Shown here in pieces: positions 7,455 through 15,459 of a stretch of 34,854 nt of DNA (position 1 is its first letter; the number at the start of each line of letters is the position of its first letter). This stretch comes from Streptomyces fuscigenes (GTDB lineage Bacteria; Actinomycetota; Actinomycetes; Streptomycetales; Streptomycetaceae): the NCBI RefSeq assembly GCF_021556455.1, contig NZ_JAKGCV010000015.1:1-34854 (forward strand), in the 5' to 3' direction. Position numbers and translations under genes: made by a program. The notes beneath the pieces were generated by a model. The model saw only the letters and a program-made list of their open reading frames with translations, had not been told where the DNA came from and searched no databases.

Positions 7455-8054
7455 TCAGCGGGCGTCGGCGAGGGCCGGGGTCCGGGCCGGCCAGACGTCG
7501 ATCACGACCTGCTGCCGCGCCGGACTCACGGCCGCAGCGCGGCCTGCGTAGTTGCGGTCGACCTTGGCGGCCTCCGTCGCGTTCGGCTTGGCACTGGTGC
7601 AGGAGGTTCCGGGGCCGTGGCCGGACATCAGCTCCGAGCACGGCCCGGTGTAGTCGTCCGGCAGACCGAGGATGTGCCCGGTTTCGTGCGCGGCGATACG
7701 GGTCATGTCGTAGCCCTCGTCGACGGCTTCCTGCCCCAGTTGCACCTGGCCCTTGCGGCCACCCGGGACGATCGGCCCGAGCGTCGTCTGGGGCCAGCCG
7801 CTGGTCGCGACGTAGACGAAGTTGGCCGAGCTGGGCGAAGTCGCCGGCTGCAGGCGCACGTTGTGCAGCGCGGAGTTCCAGTTCTGCGCGCCTTGCGCGA
7901 TCGCGCCCGCCCACTGGCCCGCCCGGCTGGCGTCGTAGGTCAGAGTGACCACCGCCGCGCTCGCCTGCGGTGCCGGGTGCGCCGAAGCAGTGACGGACGT
8001 GACGCCCAGCATGGCCGGGACCAGTGCCGCCACCGCTGCCATTCGCTTGATCAT
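7455..8054 (-). CDS. snpA: Snapalysin-family extracellular zinc metalloprotease (M7)
   Basis: A 199-residue secreted protease. The N terminus is a Sec signal (MIKRMAAV, hydrophobic core to about 26, cleavage near SAHPAP). The catalytic motif HETGHILGLPDD gives the His-Glu, second His and third-ligand Asp (HExxHxxGxxD) unique to snapalysins, followed by the family block CSELMSGHGPGTSC. Two cysteines flank that block. Snapalysin cleaves proteins on the amino side of Tyr/Phe outside the cell. GGAGGGA lies 9 bases before the ATG. In other streptomycetes a LysR-type activator (snpR) is divergent from snpA; none is present here. The C-terminal extension after NYAG (AAAVSPARQQ onward) is longer than in the small S. 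lividans enzyme, from memory. Confidence 0.93.
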   Translation of the reverse strand: MIKRMAAVAALVPAMLGVTSVTASAHPAPQASAAVVTLTYDASRAGQWAGAIAQGAQNWNSALHNVRLQPATSPSSANFVYVATSGWPQTTLGPIVPGGRKGQVQLGQEAVDEGYDMTRIAAHETGHILGLPDDYTGPCSELMSGHGPGTSCTSAKPNATEAAKVDRNYAGRAAAVSPARQQVVIDVWPARTPALADAR

Positions 8055-8168
8055 GAGACTCGTTCCCTCCCTGACGCCGGTTGCCTGCGAGCAACAAGAG
8101 CACCACGCCGCCGTCAGGTACCACAAGTACGCCTAGGAGGTGGGTAGTTGAGTGCACGGCTGCGTGAT

Positions 8169-8184
8169 GACGGACATGTCCGTC
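8169..8184. promoter_or_regulatory. Perfect 16-bp palindrome upstream of the snapalysin gene
   Basis: GACGGACATGTCCGTC reads the same on both strands and lies about 115 bases upstream of the snapalysin start and past the end of the next minus-strand gene. It could be an operator for a dimeric regulator; the short, loopless form is a poor terminator. The regulator is unknown. Confidence 0.4.
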
Positions 8185-8276
8185 GTGCGCAGGGAGCATC
8201 CCGCGGGAGTCCGCCGACCGCAGCCGTCTGCGGCACCCTCACGGGTGGAAGGAACGCTCCGGTTCGCCGGGCGGTT

Positions 8277-8873
8277 TCACTCCCCGGGCGCGGACGTGAT
8301 CAGCACGGTGGTCTCTTCGCGCATCATCCGGAGGTCGCCGAGCTCGACGTCCACGGTGATCCCCGACTCCGACCGCGCGGGAGCACCCGGCGGTCCGGGA
8401 ATCGGCGCCAGTTGCCCGGTGATCTCGGCGACCGGTGCCTGCGGAAGGGGACCGCACAGGCCCTCGGGATCCATGGGATCCCCGGTGACGAAGCGGCCGT
8501 CGGTCATGTCGTGGAGGGTTCCGTGCACGAGGCCGGACCGAGTGAGCAGGGCCTCCATCTCCGCGCGACTGCTGCGGAAGGCCACGGCCAGGGCGTACTG
8601 GCCTGGTCGCGGTGCGGCGTGCGTCAGGAAGTGCACGTCGGTCGCGTCCGGCGGCAGCCGGATTCCGGCGCCGTCGAGGGCGGCCTGCAGGGGCACGTCG
8701 CTTCCGGCGCAGGCCCGGTCGTCGCCGAACGGATGGCCCGCCCCGAAGGCGCCGAACATCCAGGCGCTCGTGAGGAGCGCGGCGAGTACGGGAACCGAGA
8801 AAACGGCCACCGGCCTGACCCATCGCGGCACCCGGCCGGCGTTCGGCGCGGAGCCCTCGTCCTCTTCGTGCAT
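8277..8873 (-). CDS. Membrane-anchored hypothetical protein
   Basis: A 198-residue protein that I do not recognise. It has a short cytoplasmic N terminus, one membrane segment at about residues 21-45 (RPVAVFSVPVLAALLTSAWMF), and an outside domain with two cysteines (RACAGSD and EGLCGPL) that may pair. The ATG at 8873 has AGGGGG 5-10 bases upstream and gives a sensible anchor; the frame continues upstream to 9200 only as Arg/Pro-rich spacer. It lies between the snapalysin and TetR genes on the same strand but with gaps over 200 bases, so probably not one operon. Confidence 0.7.
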   Translation of the reverse strand: MHEEDEGSAPNAGRVPRWVRPVAVFSVPVLAALLTSAWMFGAFGAGHPFGDDRACAGSDVPLQAALDGAGIRLPPDATDVHFLTHAAPRPGQYALAVAFRSSRAEMEALLTRSGLVHGTLHDMTDGRFVTGDPMDPEGLCGPLPQAPVAEITGQLAPIPGPPGAPARSESGITVDVELGDLRMMREETTVLITSAPGE

Positions 8874-9075
8874 GCATCCCCCTGGAATCGCTCCGGAGGA
8901 TAGCGGCTCGCCCACAGGCCTCCGGCGGGGGTCGAGATCGCGGCGGGCCCCGCCCGGCGGCATCCCCTCTACGGGTGCCTTCCGGTGACGCCTGCGCAGA
9001 GCGGGCGGCCGGGGACGTCCGGTCCGGTCCGTACGTCCTCGCTGCGGGCTGGCCGCAGGGTCGGAACGGGGCCGG

Positions 9076-9777
9076 TCAGCCCTTCCCGTCGCCCTCCGGC
9101 GGCCCGTCGGCCTCCGGTACACCGCCGCCCTCCGGCGTCCCGCCGGCCTCTTGCAGGCCGTCGGCCTCGGGTGGTCCGTCGGTCTCGGGTGCTCCGACAC
9201 CCTCAGGTGCCGTCGCCACGGCGTCGAGGGCCCGGTGGAGGAGGGGGATGAGGTCCGCGGTCTCCGCCTGGTTGAGCTGGGTGTTGCCCAGCACCATGCG
9301 CGTGAGCAGGACGCCGGAGCAGATGGCGACCAGGAGCGCGGCGCGGCCGTCGCGGCCCTCGCCGGGGAGCGCGTCGGACAGGCGGCGCTGGTAGTCGCGC
9401 TCGATGCTGTTGCGCATGATCGCGGCCGCCTGCGGGTTCGCCGCCGAGCGCAGGGTGAGCAGGAGGCCGTCGCTGGCCGCCTGGTCCGGGGCGGTCAGCA
9501 GCGCCCGCGCGGCCTCGGCGTTCAGCTCGGGCGTCATCATCATCGACTTCTCGTACGCGAGGTCGACGACCTCCGCGAACAGGCCCTCCTTGGAGCCGAA
9601 GTACCGGCTGATCAAGCGGGTGTCGACGCCCGCCGCGCGGGCGATGTCGCGCACGCCCGCGCCGTCGTAGCCCCGGTCGGTGAACAGGCGCCGGGCCGCC
9701 TTGAGGATCGCCGCCCTGGTGGCCGCGGAGTCCCGGGGGCGCGTGGCGGCGCGGGGGGCGTGTTCTTCCTGGGGCAT
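9076..9777 (-). CDS. TetR-family transcriptional regulator
   Basis: A 233-residue repressor. The helix-turn-helix lies at about residues 19-65 (AAILKAARRLFTDRGYDG, VRDIARAAGVDTRLISRYFGSKEGLFAEV). The ligand-binding half follows, with a TetR_C_17-like look (RNSIERDYQRRLSDALPG). The last ~40 residues are a low-complexity tail of Pro-Glu-Ala/Gly-Gly repeats (PEADG, PETDG, PEGGG), unusual for the family and encoded by short DNA repeats. It is divergent from an aldo/keto reductase with two operator-like palindromes between the genes, so it most likely represses that gene and itself. Confidence 0.92.
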   Translation of the reverse strand: MPQEEHAPRAATRPRDSAATRAAILKAARRLFTDRGYDGAGVRDIARAAGVDTRLISRYFGSKEGLFAEVVDLAYEKSMMMTPELNAEAARALLTAPDQAASDGLLLTLRSAANPQAAAIMRNSIERDYQRRLSDALPGEGRDGRAALLVAICSGVLLTRMVLGNTQLNQAETADLIPLLHRALDAVATAPEGVGAPETDGPPEADGLQEAGGTPEGGGVPEADGPPEGDGKG

Positions 9778-9815
9778 GCACCCAGGATACGGACGACCGG
9801 CGCCGGACCGCTTGC

Positions 9816-9860
9816 ATGTCCACGATCGTGGACATACTGTTGTCCACAGGTGAGGACATC
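9816..9860. promoter_or_regulatory. Two tandem operator-like palindromes, second overlapping a DnaA-box match
   Basis: Site 1 (9816-9835) is a perfect 20-bp palindrome with arms ATGTCCACGA. Site 2 (9841-9860) begins TTGTCCACAGG and ends GAGGACAT, sharing 14 of 20 positions with site 1 at a 25-bp offset. They lie 39 bases from the TetR start and 95 bases from the reductase start, as expected for an autoregulated repressor. TTGTCCACA at 9841-9849 also equals the Streptomyces DnaA-box consensus; coincidence with the operator half-site is the simpler reading. Confidence 0.7.
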
Positions 9861-9954
9861 ACTCCTCGCCCGGTGAGGCCATCTCCCTCGCCTCTTCTTT
9901 TCCATCCCTTACTCCCCTTGCTCACCTCATTCCTTCACGACCGCGAGGTTCCCT

Positions 9955-10962
9955 ATGCCCATCCCCCAGCGCACTCTCGGCACGAACGGCCCGGTCGTCG
10001 GAGCCGTCGGTTTCGGCGCCATGAGCTTCGCCCGCCCCTACGGACAGACCGAGCGGGACGCCGCCGGCGGCGCGGGCGAGCTGCTCGACCGGGCCCTGGA
10101 AGCCGGGGTCACCCTCATCGACACCGCCGACATCTACGGCCCCAGCGAGGAGGTCATCGGCAAGGCCGTGGCCGGGCGGCGCGAGCGCCTGGTCCTCGCC
10201 ACCAAGTTCGGCATCGTGCGCGGCATCAGCGCCGACGCCCCGCCGGTCATCAACGGCCGCCCCGAGTACGTGCGCGAGCGCGCCGAGCGCTCCCTCGCCC
10301 GACTGGGAACCGACCACATCGACCTCTACTACCAGCACCGCATCGACCCCGACGTCCCCATCGAGGAGACGATCGGCGCCATGGCCGAGCTGGTCGCCGA
10401 GGGCAAGGTCCGCCACCTGGGCCTCAGCGAGGCCGCCCCCGACACCATCCGGCGGGCGCACGCGGTCCACCCGATCGCCGCGCTGCAGATGGAGTGGTCC
10501 CTGTGGACCCGCGACATCGAGGCGGAGATCTTCCCGCTCTGCCGTGAACTGGGCATCGCCGTCGTGCCGTACAGCCCCCTCGGACGCGGGATGCTGACCG
10601 GCCGGATCACCTCGCGCGACGACCTGCCCGAGAACGACTACCGGCGCGGCATGCCCCGCTTCGCCCAGGAGGTCTTCGACGCCAACCTGGCCGCCGTCGA
10701 ACTCGTCCGCGAGATCGCGACGGCGCACGAGGTCACCTCGGGGCAGGTCGCCCTGGCCTGGCTGCTGGCGAAGGCGCCCGACGTGGTGCCCATCCCCGGC
10801 ACCCTGCGCCCCGAGCGGCTGGCCGAAAACGCCGGCGCCGCCGACGTCACCCTGACGGCGGACGAGATCGCGCGTCTGGACTCCACCTCCGCGCACGGTG
10901 CGCGCGAGAGCGAGCTGGGGCACAACTGGTCCGAGGGCGTCACGCCCGCCCGATCGGCCTGA
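9955..10962 (+). CDS. Aldo/keto reductase
   Basis: A 335-residue NADP(H)-dependent oxidoreductase of the AKR superfamily (AKR13/YajO-like). The catalytic tetrad is visible: Asp in LIDTADIYG, Tyr in the same motif, Lys in VLATKFG and His in YYQHRID. The C-terminal cofactor motif [18 protein letters not shown] is present. It would reduce an aldehyde or ketone in the cytoplasm; substrate unknown. GAGG lies 8 bases before the ATG. The divergent TetR regulator and the palindromes in the gap suggest induction by a small molecule that it may detoxify. Confidence 0.93.
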   Translation: MPIPQRTLGTNGPVVGAVGFGAMSFARPYGQTERDAAGGAGELLDRALEAGVTLIDTADIYGPSEEVIGKAVAGRRERLVLATKFGIVRGISADAPPVINGRPEYVRERAERSLARLGTDHIDLYYQHRIDPDVPIEETIGAMAELVAEGKVRHLGLSEAAPDTIRRAHAVHPIAALQMEWSLWTRDIEAEIFPLCRELGIAVVPYSPLGRGMLTGRITSRDDLPENDYRRGMPRFAQEVFDANLAAVELVREIATAHEVTSGQVALAWLLAKAPDVVPIPGTLRPERLAENAGAADVTLTADEIARLDSTSAHGARESELGHNWSEGVTPARSA

Positions 10963-11036
10963 GTCGCGGAGGGCGGCTCGGAAGGCCCGCGCCTGTACCG
11001 GTCCCCGATCCGCTGACGCCCTGCCCAGCCGCATCC

Positions 11037-11062
11037 GCCCGAGCCGCGGGACGCGGCTGGGC
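11037..11062 (+). terminator. Hairpin after the aldo/keto reductase gene
   Basis: GCCC-G-AGCCGCG pairs with CGCGGCT-GGGC around a GGA loop, 11 pairs with one bulged base, 75 bases past the reductase stop. The rest of 10963-11356 shows no gene. A 970-residue minus-strand frame crossing this region is a shadow of the GH16 gene. Confidence 0.5.
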
Positions 11063-11356
11063 CCGCCGTCACCCAGCACCTCCCCGTCGCGCCGGCCGTT
11101 CTGGAGGATGACCGCGAAGTCGGAGGCCCCCTCTCGGAAGGCCGGGCGCGGCCTCGCCGACCCGAACCGGGTGGACGCCGCCGGTTCGGCTGCCGCGGGA
11201 TTCGTGTCGGTTCCGGGGCGGCCAGTCCAGTGGGTGGACATCCACCCGAGCCACCGAGCGAGCCTCGCGGGGTCGTCAACTGCCGCCCACCAGGGTGTTG
11301 TTCAGCCGTCGTCCGCCCCTGCGGCCGCCTCGCCGAAAGCCGCATCGCTCCTTCTC

Positions 11357-11401
11357 TTGACAGTGCCTCAGGCCGGGTCGATTCTCCTGAGAGCGCTCTC
11401 A
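11357..11401 (+). promoter_or_regulatory. Promoter and LacI-type operator of the GH16 gene
   Basis: TTGACA at 11357-11362, a 17-base spacer and GATTCT at 11380-11385 form a vegetative promoter. Immediately after it, over the expected transcription start, lies the perfect 14-bp palindrome TGAGAGCGCTCTCA (11388-11401). It has the central CG and shape of LacI/CebR-family operators (CebR binds TGGGAGCGCTCCCA). This predicts sugar-induced expression by a LacI-family repressor encoded elsewhere. Confidence 0.7.
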
Positions 11402-11471
11402 GCTCCCCCTGTCCCGGCTGCCGCTCCGAAGGTGCCGCTCCCGGTGACCCCCACGAGGTGAAGGAGTAAGG

Positions 11472-13430
11472 ATGTCGTTCAGACGCAAGCGCGGGCACAG
11501 ACGGCTTGCCGGGGGCCTGTTGGCCGTCGTCGCCGCCGCGGCCGTCGCGTTCGCCGGCTCGCCGGCCGCATCGGCTCAGGCGACGGGCACCGGCCAGGCA
11601 CAACGGCTCGCCCCGTCCACCCGGACGGCCGGAGCAGACCACAAGGCCGGTGCCGCCCACGCGACCGCGGCCACGTCCGCGGGGGCTGCAGCAGCCAGTG
11701 CTGCCGGGGGCGCTGCCTCCCCCGGTGGCAGCCCCGGCGCGTCCTCGGCGCAGCGGACGTCGGCGGCACGGTCCGCCGCCGCACCGGCCGCCGTACCGGC
11801 GGCGCCCTCCGGGTTCACCACCACCTGGAGCGACGACTTCAACGGCGCCGCCAACACCGGCCTGGACACCGGGGCCTGGCGCTACGACGCCGGCGAGGGG
11901 TGGACCTTCGGCACCGGTGAGATCGAGACGATGACCAACAGCACGTCCAACGTCTACCAGGACGGCAACGGACATCTGGTGCTCAAGGCGCTGCACTCCG
12001 GCAGCGACCCCAACGCCGGCTGGACTTCCGGGCGCGTCGAGACGCAGGCCGACGGGTTCGGCGCGCAGCCCGGCGGCGTGGTCCGGATGCAGGCGTCCAT
12101 CCAGCAGCCCAACGTCACCACCGCCAATGGCGCCGGCTACTGGCCCGCGTTCTGGATGCTCGGCTCGCCGCTGCGGGTGGGCGTGCCCTGGCCCGGTTCC
12201 GGCGAGGTCGACATCCTCGAGGACATCAACGGCCGCAGTTCCGTCTTCGGCACCCTGCACTGCGGTGTGAGCCCCGGCGGCCCCTGCAACGAGGGCAGCG
12301 GGGTCGGCAGCGGCGAACACGCCTGCTCCGGTTGCCAGACCGGCTATCACACCTACGCGGTGGAGGTCGACCGGTCCACCTCGCCCGAGCAGATCCGCTG
12401 GTACCTGGACGGCACCAACTACTTCACCCTGCGCTCCAACCAGGTCGACGCCACCGCCTGGGCCAACGCCGTCGACCACTCCTTCTACGTGATCTTCGAC
12501 CTCGCGATCGGCGGCGCCTTCCCGGGGGCGTTCGGCGGCGGGCCCAACGCCGCGACCGTGTCCGGCGGGCAGATGAACATCGACTACGTCGCCGTCTACA
12601 ACAAGGCGCCGGCCGGCAACGCGAACCTCGGCTCCAACATCGCCCAGGGCAAGCCGACCACCGCGTCGTCCTCGGAGAGCGCCGACTTCCCCGCTTCCAA
12701 CGCCACCGACGGCAACATCACCACCCGCTGGTCCAGCGGCTTCTCCGACCCGCAGTGGCTCCAGGTCGACCTCGGCCAGTCCTACAACCTCTCCCACGCG
12801 ACCCTGACATGGGAAGCAGCCGCCGCGTCGGCGTACCAGTTGCAGGTCTCCGACGACGGCAGCAACTGGAGAACCCTCTATACCAACAACAACAGTCCGG
12901 CCGACATCCAGGACACCGCGCTCAGCGGATCCGGCAGATACGTGCGCGTCTACGCCACCTCCAGAGCCTCCCAATGGGGCGACTCGCTCTATGAACTTGC
13001 CCTCTACGGCACTCCCTCCGGCGGGGGCAGCAACCCCGGCGGCGGCACGCTCCTGTCGCAGGGCAAGACGGCCACCGCCTCCTCCTCCGAGAACGCGAGC
13101 TTCGAGGCGTCGAACGCCGTCGACGGCAACGCCGGCACCCGCTGGTCGAGCGCCTTCTCCGACCCCCAGTGGCTTCAGGTCGACCTCGGCGCCACCCACA
13201 CCCTCGACAAGGTGGCGCTGAACTGGGAGACCGCCTACGCCACCGGCTACCAGATCCAGACGTCGACCAACGGCACGTCGTGGACGACCGTCTACTCCAC
13301 GACCAACGCAACCGGCGGCAACCAGACCATTCCCGTCTCCGGCTCCGGCCGGTACGTGCGCGTCAACTGCACGGCCCGCTCCACCCAGTACGGCGACTCG
13401 CTCTGGGAGTTCCAGGTATACGGATCCTGA
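11472..13430 (+). CDS. Secreted GH16 beta-glucanase with two discoidin (F5/8 type C) domains
   Basis: A 652-residue exported glycoside hydrolase. A signal peptide (RRKRGHRR then a hydrophobic core ending ASAQA, about residue 37) leads into a ~70-residue Ala/Gly/Ser linker. The GH16 domain runs from about 112 to 380; its catalytic motif EVDILE places the nucleophile at Glu245 and the acid/base at Glu250. Two F5/8 type C (CBM32-like) domains follow at about 385-514 and 525-652, each with the block SDPQWLQVDLG and ending RYVRV...YGDSL-like; they look like an internal duplication, probably binding polysaccharide. Likely substrates are beta-1,3- or mixed-linkage glucans, which the sequence alone cannot settle. 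AAGGAG precedes the ATG. The upstream LacI-type operator fits sugar control. Confidence 0.93.
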   Translation: MSFRRKRGHRRLAGGLLAVVAAAAVAFAGSPAASAQATGTGQAQRLAPSTRTAGADHKAGAAHATAATSAGAAAASAAGGAASPGGSPGASSAQRTSAARSAAAPAAVPAAPSGFTTTWSDDFNGAANTGLDTGAWRYDAGEGWTFGTGEIETMTNSTSNVYQDGNGHLVLKALHSGSDPNAGWTSGRVETQADGFGAQPGGVVRMQASIQQPNVTTANGAGYWPAFWMLGSPLRVGVPWPGSGEVDILEDINGRSSVFGTLHCGVSPGGPCNEGSGVGSGEHACSGCQTGYHTYAVEVDRSTSPEQIRWYLDGTNYFTLRSNQVDATAWANAVDHSFYVIFDLAIGGAFPGAFGGGPNAATVSGGQMNIDYVAVYNKAPAGNANLGSNIAQGKPTTASSSESADFPASNATDGNITTRWSSGFSDPQWLQVDLGQSYNLSHATLTWEAAAASAYQLQVSDDGSNWRTLYTNNNSPADIQDTALSGSGRYVRVYATSRASQWGDSLYELALYGTPSGGGSNPGGGTLLSQGKTATASSSENASFEASNAVDGNAGTRWSSAFSDPQWLQVDLGATHTLDKVALNWETAYATGYQIQTSTNGTSWTTVYSTTNATGGNQTIPVSGSGRYVRVNCTARSTQYGDSLWEFQVYGS

Positions 13431-13436
13431 TCGATC

Positions 13437-13475
13437 GCGGGGCCCGGGAAGACCCCCGTCCAACCCGGGCCCCGC
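13437..13475 (+). terminator. Hairpin terminator after the GH16 gene
   Basis: GCGGGGCCCGGG at 13437-13448 pairs perfectly with 13464-13475 (12 bp, 15-base loop), starting 6 bases past the stop codon. The remaining 13476-13772 carries no gene I can support in either strand. Confidence 0.8.
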
Positions 13476-13772
13476 AGCTCTCTGTGCGGGCGATCTGCCT
13501 TGGATCCGCTGCTCCGCTGCCCACTGCTCCAGGCGCGTGGTCGCCATCAAGCCCGGTCGCCAGGGTCGCTCTCAGCACCTGGTGACCAGCTTGTCCGGCA
13601 CAGGTGCGGCGTGCGCCGCCCAGCGACAGGTGGCGCTCCTCTTCCGGCGAGGTACGGCGGGCTTCCGTCGCCGCGGTCAGGCGCAGCGAACAAGCCCGGG
13701 GCCGCCGGCTCTGCCCGCCCCCTGTCGACAAGCTGCCCTGCCGCCCCCCTGCCCTGCCGCAACGACGCCCGG

Positions 13773-15041
13773 CTAGGCCAAGCCTCCCGGTATCCCTCCG
13801 GAACCCATGGGACGGGCAGGTGCCGTGGACCGCGCACTCGCCAGGCGCCGGGTGCCGATGACCGCCAGGGTCCCCGTGACGGCGAGCGCCGCTGCCAGTA
13901 GGGCGGCGCTGCCCAGAATCGTCGTCCCAGGCGCCTCCAGTCGCAGGAGCAGGGACAGCATGGCCGCTCGCAGGGCAACCACCACGACTCCCAGGGCCGC
14001 GAGCGCCAGGGCCGGTGCGGCGTCGCGCTCTCCGCGCCGGCCGGCGAGCAGGCAGGCCACACCGCCGAGTACGAACACCGCGCCCGCCGCCCACTGCGGG
14101 TCGGCACCCGTCGGCCACAGGGCCGTCACCCCGCCCATCGCCACACAGGCCGCCATGAGCGCCAGGCCCGCCGGGACGCCGGGAAGCCGCGCGGCCGGCG
14201 CGTCCCCATGGAAGCCGCCCAGGACGCACGCCACCGTGAGCCAGGCGAACACCGCGCCCGAGACCGTCAGCAGGGCGACGTCCGCCGCGCCGGACGTACC
14301 GGACGCGAGGGCCACGGTGTCGGGGACAGCCGCGAGCACCGCCAGCCACCGGGCTGCGCGCCGCCGGTCGCGCGCGAGCGCCCCGTACGCCGCGGTCCAC
14401 AGCAGTGGAAGCGCCCAGAGCGCGGTCTCCCGGGCTCCGGAAGCCCACCCTTGGCCGGTGAAGCCGCTCACGAACATCGTGTGGGGGGCGGCCGAGCTCT
14501 GGGCCCAGGCCAGGGTCAGGACGCGTGCCGTCAGGGCCTGAGCCGCCAGGAGCAGCACGCCGCACACGGCGAACAGCCGGACCGCTCGGCCGAGCGCCGC
14601 GTAGACCGGTGGTGAGCCGGCGGCCCCCAGGCGCGCCCGGACCGCGAGGGCTGCGACGCTCGCGACCTCGCCCGCGGCGGGGCGCAGTTCGTCGAGGTCG
14701 GCCTCCGCGATCCCGTAGAGATACGTCTCGACCATCTCCTCCTCCCGCGCCTCGCGGTAGTAGGAGGGGAGGAACCGAAGGACGCGGCGGTAGCGCCGCT
14801 CCAGCAGCGGCATCGTGGCGGTGGCGGCAGCGGTCGCCTCGGCCCCGTCCGCGTGCATATCCGTACTCGTATGCGTATGCGTACTCGTATGCGTACGTCG
14901 ATGCGTATGCGTGCTCGGATTCGAGCCCGTGGTCGTGCCCGTGCTCGAGCCCGTGCCTGAGCCCGTGCTCTCGTTTGAGCCCTTGGTCGTGCCCGTGGTT
15001 TCGTTCGAGTTCGTGTTCGCGCTGGTCCTTGGCCTCGTCAT
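13773..15041 (-). CDS. HAAS-like multi-pass membrane protein with a repetitive Thr/His N terminus
   Basis: A 422-residue protein. Residues 1-76 are low complexity (Asn/Thr/Ser/Gly then alternating His-Thr), encoded by hexamer-type DNA repeats. Residues 77-110 (MPLLERRYRRVLRFLPSYY, REAREEEMVETYL) resemble the HAAS domain often encoded beside PadR regulators. About eight hydrophobic segments follow to the end. The start at 15041 has GGGGGA 6 bases upstream; Met77 at 14813 is where homologous sequence begins and may be an alternative start. It lies 25 bases after the PadR gene, so the two form an operon. It probably signals or transports at the membrane under PadR control; true function unknown. 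Confidence 0.75.
   Translation of the reverse strand: MTRPRTSANTNSNETTGTTKGSNESTGSGTGSSTGTTTGSNPSTHTHRRTHTSTHTHTSTDMHADGAEATAAATATMPLLERRYRRVLRFLPSYYREAREEEMVETYLYGIAEADLDELRPAAGEVASVAALAVRARLGAAGSPPVYAALGRAVRLFAVCGVLLLAAQALTARVLTLAWAQSSAAPHTMFVSGFTGQGWASGARETALWALPLLWTAAYGALARDRRRAARWLAVLAAVPDTVALASGTSGAADVALLTVSGAVFAWLTVACVLGGFHGDAPAARLPGVPAGLALMAACVAMGGVTALWPTGADPQWAAGAVFVLGGVACLLAGRRGERDAAPALALAALGVVVVALRAAMLSLLLRLEAPGTTILGSAALLAAALAVTGTLAVIGTRRLASARSTAPARPMGSGGIPGGLA
14851..14915. repeat. Hexamer-type repeat coding for His-Thr alternation
   Basis: On the plus strand the motif CGTATG / CGTACT recurs about ten times (for example CGTATGCGTATGCGTACTCG). On the coding minus strand it reads as alternating His and Thr codons. 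The neighbouring 14920-15025 is a looser repeat of GAGCCCGTG/GTCGTGCCC. Such arrays can change length by slippage. Confidence 0.7.
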
Positions 15042-15066
15042 GCTGTGTCCCCCGTCGCATTCCGGG

Positions 15067-15429
15067 TCATGTCGTACCTCCTGCCGGGCGCACCGTGCCG
15101 GCGCGCCTGCCCGCCGCCATCCGCTCCCGTGCGGCGCGCGCCCCCGCGACCATCCGCTCGGCCTCGGCCGCGAGTACCGCGGCGCCTTCTTCCGTGAGCC
15201 GGTAGTAACGGCGGAGCCTGCCCTGCTGCACCTCCTCCCTGTCGAGCACTATGAGCCCGTCGCCGGACAGGCGATCGAGCACCCCGTACAGCGTGCCGAC
15301 CCGCAACTGAACTTCTCCGCCCGAGAGTTCGTCGACCTCCTGGAGGATTCCGTAGCCGTGGCGCGGCTCGTCCGCGAGCGCGGTGAGCACGAAGAAGGCC
15401 GCCTGCGTCATGCCCCGCGTCGTCGTCAT
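15067..15429 (-). CDS. PadR-family transcriptional regulator
   Basis: A 120-residue winged-helix repressor. Signature segments are TQAAFFVLTALADEPRHGYGI, LRVGTLYGVLDRLSGDGL and RRYYRLTEEGAAVL, the usual PadR order, with a basic tail. The ATG at 15429 is chosen because TATAGT sits 7 bases upstream, so the message would begin at the start codon. The gene leads a two-gene operon with a HAAS-like membrane protein, a common PadR arrangement; it likely represses this operon in response to an unknown ligand. Confidence 0.9.
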   Translation of the reverse strand: MTTTRGMTQAAFFVLTALADEPRHGYGILQEVDELSGGEVQLRVGTLYGVLDRLSGDGLIVLDREEVQQGRLRRYYRLTEEGAAVLAAEAERMVAGARAARERMAAGRRAGTVRPAGGTT

Positions 15430-15436
15430 GCGTCTC

Positions 15437-15459
15437 ACTATATCTTGCCTTCCGATATA
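15437..15459 (-). promoter_or_regulatory. PadR promoter and overlapping inverted repeat
   Basis: On the minus strand a -10 TATAGT (15437-15442) lies 7 bases before the PadR ATG, typical of a leaderless transcript. TATATC at 15439-15444 and GATATA at 15454-15459 form an inverted repeat with a 9-base gap over the promoter, resembling ATAT-containing PadR sites. This is the most AT-rich spot for kilobases, consistent with an autoregulatory operator. Confidence 0.6.

Noticed and set aside
9816..9849. Replication origin from DnaA box plus palindrome
   Set aside because: Only one box is present and no cluster or AT-rich unwinding region; a TetR operator explains the palindromes.
10638..13550. 970-residue minus-strand open frame
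   Set aside because: It lies antisense to the well-supported aldo/keto reductase and GH16 genes, is Gly/Val/Arg-rich and matches no family; it is a GC-bias shadow.
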